This document shows positions 6,424 through 8,488 of a stretch of DNA of 8,488 nt, piece by piece; position 1 is the stretch's first letter; each line of letters begins with the position of its first letter. A program made the translations under genes and the position numbers. Under the pieces are notes generated by a model, which saw only the letters and a program-made list of their open reading frames with translations, was not told the DNA's origin and did not search any database. Source of the stretch: JASMHC01 sp964476515 (GTDB lineage Bacteria; Pseudomonadota; Alphaproteobacteria; Rhodobacterales; Rhodobacteraceae); the NCBI GenBank assembly GCA_964476515.1, contig CAYZAY010000101.1, positions 1 through 8,488 of the forward strand. Reading direction: 5' to 3'.

Positions 6424-6435
6424 GTTTGCGCTAAC
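6424..6435. promoter_or_regulatory. LacI-type palindromic operator upstream of gap, distal copy
   Basis: GTTTGCGCTAAC differs from the proximal perfect palindrome GTTAGCGCTAAC at one base. With flanks it reads TGTTTGCGCTAACA. On the minus strand it overlaps the -10 position (6432-6437, TTGTTA) of a possible gap promoter whose -35 would be TTGACC at 6455-6460, 17 bases away. That placement would favour repression, but the -10 match is poor, so the promoter itself is uncertain. Confidence 0.5.
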
Positions 6436-6489
6436 AACTCCATTTTGCCGCGTTGGTCAAGTGAAAATTACGTGAAGTCGTGGGATGAG

Positions 6490-6633
6490 CTATCGCCAGA
6501 TGGCGATATATTCGATTAATTCAACCAGCTTCTTGATCCAGAAAATCGAGTAGTGCCAATCAAAAAGAACCATGTCCACGCCCAGCGCGATGATAATCAC
6601 GGCACCGAAATATAGGGCGAAAGAGTTTGTCAT
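6490..6633 (-). CDS. Small single-pass membrane protein, 47 residues, unknown function
   Basis: The reading frame on the minus strand begins ATGACAAACTCTTTCGCC and encodes 47 residues. SFALYFGAVIIIALGVDMVL (residues 4-23) forms one hydrophobic helix. A short amphipathic tail, with IKKLVELIEY at 33-42, ends in AIWR. Positive residues follow the helix, which suggests a cytoplasmic C-terminus. It begins nine bases after the stop of the upstream LOG gene, without a clear ribosome-binding site of its own, so translational coupling is likely. The next gene on the strand is gap, 105 bases further. I recall similar tiny proteins ending in a WR-like tail beside gap in other Rhodobacterales, sometimes mislabelled as GAPDH, but I cannot check this here. 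Hydrophobic organisation and tight coupling argue for a real gene. No function is assigned. Confidence 0.75.
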   Translation of the reverse strand: MTNSFALYFGAVIIIALGVDMVLFDWHYSIFWIKKLVELIEYIAIWR

Positions 6634-6642
6634 GGCTTCAAT

Positions 6643-7197
6643 CTACGAATTTAGGGCGTCTTTCAGGGAAGCTTCCAGTGCTTCGACAGTATTTTCAACC
6701 TTGAAGTAGCTAAAAAGCGATTCATCGGCGAACCCACTGCCAGTGACGTTGGACAGAAGGGCTAGAAGATTGTCCCAATACCCTTGGACATTCAGCACGA
6801 ATATCGGCTTGTTATGCAGGCCAAGTTGGCGCCATGTCAGAACTTCGAAAAATTCGTCCATTGTTCCCGGGCCACCGGGCAAAATGACCGCTGCATCGGA
6901 ATTCATGAACATGACTTTCTTACGCTCATGCATGTTTTCGGTAACCACGAACCGCGTTAGATCGGTTTTACCGACCTCTTTTTTCAACAAGTGGGTTGGA
7001 ATAACGCCAAAGGTATCAGCACCACCATCCTGAGCCGTGCGCGCAACGGCACCCATCAGGCCGATATCGCCCGCGCCGTACACCAGTCGCCAGTTATTTC
7101 CCGCAAACGTTGCACCAAATTCCAATGCGGTCTGCATGTAGTCAGGGTGATTGCCCGGACGTGAGCCGCAAAAGACACATATCGATGCTTGTTTCAT
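6643..7197 (-). CDS. LOG family nucleotide 5'-monophosphate phosphoribohydrolase (TIGR00730 type)
   Basis: 184 residues, typical for the LOG (Lonely Guy) group. Motifs in order: SICVFCGSRPG at 5-15, YGAGDIGLMGAVA at 40-52 forming the nucleotide-binding loop, MHERK at 89-93, and PGGPGTMDEFFE at 107-118, the family signature with the catalytic Glu115 and upstream Arg92. Characterised members hydrolyse cytokinin riboside 5'-monophosphates, and bacterial homologues also cleave ordinary nucleotides such as AMP to base plus ribose 5-phosphate. The natural substrate here is unknown, and the frequent label 'lysine decarboxylase' for this family is wrong. AGGA lies six bases before the ATG. It is the first gene of a minus-strand run with the 47-residue membrane protein, and it is divergent from the acidic envelope protein. 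Confidence 0.94.
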   Translation of the reverse strand: MKQASICVFCGSRPGNHPDYMQTALEFGATFAGNNWRLVYGAGDIGLMGAVARTAQDGGADTFGVIPTHLLKKEVGKTDLTRFVVTENMHERKKVMFMNSDAAVILPGGPGTMDEFFEVLTWRQLGLHNKPIFVLNVQGYWDNLLALLSNVTGSGFADESLFSYFKVENTVEALEASLKDALNS

Positions 7198-7300
7198 GGA
7201 AAATCCTGCTGAAAAGGTTTCGGGGCTTTTGACCTCTGATAACCCCGTTGATAGTGTCGCTCAACCGCCAAGTCCGTGGCGCAAGGAAAGATAGATAATA
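7198..7300. promoter_or_regulatory. Divergent intergenic region between the LOG gene and the acidic envelope protein gene
   Basis: This 103-base gap must hold the promoters of both divergent genes. On the plus strand TTGACC (7229-7234) is a fair -35, but the best -10 candidates (GATAGT at 7250 and TAGTGT at 7252) are weak. On the minus strand TTGAGC (7263 down to 7258) is followed after 16 bases by TTATCA. None of these is convincing alone, and no clear operator palindrome is present. Confidence 0.35.
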
Positions 7301-8488
7301 ATGTTCGGAAAACTCGGGATGTTGCAGACGGTCTCTATCGGAGCCGTCATCGTCGCGGTCGCTGGTTGGGCCATTTATACTCAAACTGATCTGATACGTC
7401 CCACACCTGTGGTCGAAGCGTCAGATGCACCTTTGGCTGTTGAAGCTGAAGATCAAGAAGAGACCGTTGAAGAAGCCGAAAAGGCGGTTGAAGAGATCGC
7501 ATCTGATGACGATGCTTTGGAAGAAAGCGACGGAGCTGACGAAAGCGCCGAGCAAGAGGCCGAGGCACAGATGTTGGAAGATGACGCCGAACCAGCAATC
7601 GTTATCTCTCCTCCTACTTTTGATGTTGTCCGCGTCGAAAGCGACGGAATGACTGTGATCGCCGGAACAGGTCCAGCGGGTTGGTTGATTTCTATACTGG
7701 TTGACGGCGTGGTTGTTGAAACGGTTGAAGCGGACGCAAGCGGTCAATTTGTGGTCATCGTCAATATTGGTGAATCCCAAACTGCGCGGGTCGTGACGCT
7801 GAGTGCCAAGAATGCTGACCAAATTGTTTTGTCTGAAGCTCAGGTCATAATCGCACCCGTGGTTCGTCAGGTAGCAGTTGTCGAAGACGAAGCAACCGAT
7901 AGTCCTGTCGAGGAAGAAACAGAGGAAGCTGAAACAGTTACAACTGAAGATGCAATTGCAGAAGATACGTCAGATGCCGACGCTACAGTTGAAGCTGAAG
8001 ACGAAGTCGCTGCAAACGAAGAAAACGATGTGGCTGAAGCTTCTGACGATGAAGCCGATCAGTTAGTCGAAACGGTTGAGACCGACGATGCGGCCACTGA
8101 AGTTGAAGTTGCTCAGGAAGATAATGTGTCTTCCGAAGACGAGGACCAATCTCAGGACACCACGACAACCGAGGTGGCTGAGACTGAAGAAGAGCCTGAA
8201 GCATCGCAAGACGCACAATCAGTTGTGATCGAAGAAGACGCTGGGTCTGACGCAATTGTGGAAACTACGGTTTCAGAATCTGCACCGGAAGCTGTCACGG
8301 AAGACTCGACTGAAGAAACAACGACGGCAGAAGTTGAAGGCGAAACGGGCGACAGTGAAGAACAGTCAGAACCAGTGGCGACTGATGAAGAGCAAGTCGT
8401 CGTTGAAGTCGTCGAAGATTCCTCTCCGGCTGTGATCCTTGTTGAAGGCGACGATGTCCAAGTGCTTCAGCCAGCGTCTGAAAGCCCA
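7301..8488 (+). CDS. Membrane-anchored acidic Ig-like protein, probable LysM peptidoglycan-binding protein (C-terminus beyond window)
   Basis: An open frame of 396 codons runs off the right edge with no stop. Residues 10-26 (TVSIGAVIVAVAGWAIY) form one hydrophobic segment, an uncleaved anchor or signal, with the rest probably periplasmic. Residues 39-106 are an acidic linker. Residues 107-186 (FDVVRVESDG, then AGTGPAGWLISILVDG) look like a bacterial Ig-like beta domain. Residues 190-396 are Glu/Asp-rich (76 of 207), with no Lys, Arg, His, Phe, Tyr, Trp, Cys or Met. The view ends SPAVILVEGDDVQVLQPA, which resembles the start of a second Ig-like unit. The layout resembles Rhodobacterales proteins that end in LysM, so a cell-wall role is inferred. 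The first in-frame start is the ATG at 7301, just after an in-frame TAG at 7292. AGGA lies 13 bases upstream, rather far, so the ATG at 7319 is an alternative. Confidence 0.85.
   Translation, partial: MFGKLGMLQTVSIGAVIVAVAGWAIYTQTDLIRPTPVVEASDAPLAVEAEDQEETVEEAEKAVEEIASDDDALEESDGADESAEQEAEAQMLEDDAEPAIVISPPTFDVVRVESDGMTVIAGTGPAGWLISILVDGVVVETVEADASGQFVVIVNIGESQTARVVTLSAKNADQIVLSEAQVIIAPVVRQVAVVEDEATDSPVEEETEEAETVTTEDAIAEDTSDADATVEAEDEVAANEENDVAEASDDEADQLVETVETDDAATEVEVAQEDNVSSEDEDQSQDTTTTEVAETEEEPEASQDAQSVVIEEDAGSDAIVETTVSESAPEAVTEDSTEETTTAEVEGETGDSEEQSEPVATDEEQVVVEVVEDSSPAVILVEGDDVQVLQPASESP

Noticed and set aside
7221..7247. Inverted repeat CGGGG/CCCCG between the LOG gene and the acidic protein gene
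   Set aside because: A five-base stem with a 17-base loop in a divergent promoter region is neither terminator-like nor a convincing operator.
7421..7822. 133-codon minus-strand frame, and similar basic frames at 7347-7598, 7425-7652, 7878-8066 and 7983-8255
   Set aside because: All are out-of-frame or antisense readings of the GAA/GAC/GTT-rich acidic protein gene. Low-complexity codons suppress stops in other frames and give Leu/Gln/Lys-rich nonsense.
1..8488. CRISPR array, insertion sequence, prophage, tRNA or rRNA
   Set aside because: I saw no regularly spaced repeats, transposase or phage proteins, terminal inverted repeats with target duplications, or structured RNA gene sequence on either strand.

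Overview
The window looks like chromosomal DNA from a marine alphaproteobacterium, most likely the Roseobacter group of Rhodobacteraceae. The reasons are the protein families and their order (coaD beside gap; a LOG-family gene, a tiny membrane-protein gene and gap in a row; a divergent acidic Ig-like envelope protein), and a CCCCCGAGGATATTTTT element after the mmsA hairpin, a type of sequence I associate with Rhodobacterales intergenic regions. Most of the window is roughly 50-55% GC by eye. The first ~400 bases are richer: about 65% by hand count over positions 1-360. No genus is claimed.

Left part (1-4264), branched-chain amino acid catabolism. On the minus strand, in transcription order, are mmsA (methylmalonate-semialdehyde dehydrogenase, 1761-3260), a carboxylate-amine ligase of the GCS2/YbdK family (489-1622), and the first 135 codons of an isobutyryl-CoA dehydrogenase-like acyl-CoA dehydrogenase (1-405, running off the left edge). 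The dehydrogenase and mmsA act at an early and a late step of valine degradation. A LysR-type regulator (3365-4264) is divergent from mmsA across 104 bp that hold an extended -10 promoter and repeated TTGC-containing boxes. A strong hairpin follows mmsA, and the acyl-CoA dehydrogenase has its own palindromic operator candidate, so the three minus-strand genes are probably not one simple operon.

Middle part (4325-6384), housekeeping. A two-CBS-domain protein and coaD (phosphopantetheine adenylyltransferase, CoA synthesis) follow the regulator on the plus strand. coaD converges on gap (glyceraldehyde-3-phosphate dehydrogenase), and the two overlap by 12 bp at their 3' ends. gap carries an unusual C-terminal tail encoded in the overlap region. 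Two near-identical LacI-type palindromes lie just upstream of gap.

Right part (6490-8488). On the minus strand a LOG-family nucleotide phosphoribohydrolase is followed after 9 bp by a 47-codon gene for a single-pass membrane protein, and then by gap. Divergent from LOG, an open reading frame runs from 7301 off the right edge. It encodes a membrane-anchored, extremely acidic protein with an Ig-like domain, and 207 consecutive residues contain no Lys, Arg, His or aromatic residue. By family resemblance it probably ends in a LysM domain beyond the window.

There is no gene-free stretch longer than 300 bases. I saw no tRNA, rRNA, insertion sequence, CRISPR array or prophage gene. I did not find an obviously new multi-gene system. 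The items most worth a second look are the tiny membrane protein next to LOG and gap, the paired palindromes upstream of gap, the gap/coaD tail-to-tail arrangement, and the acidic envelope protein.
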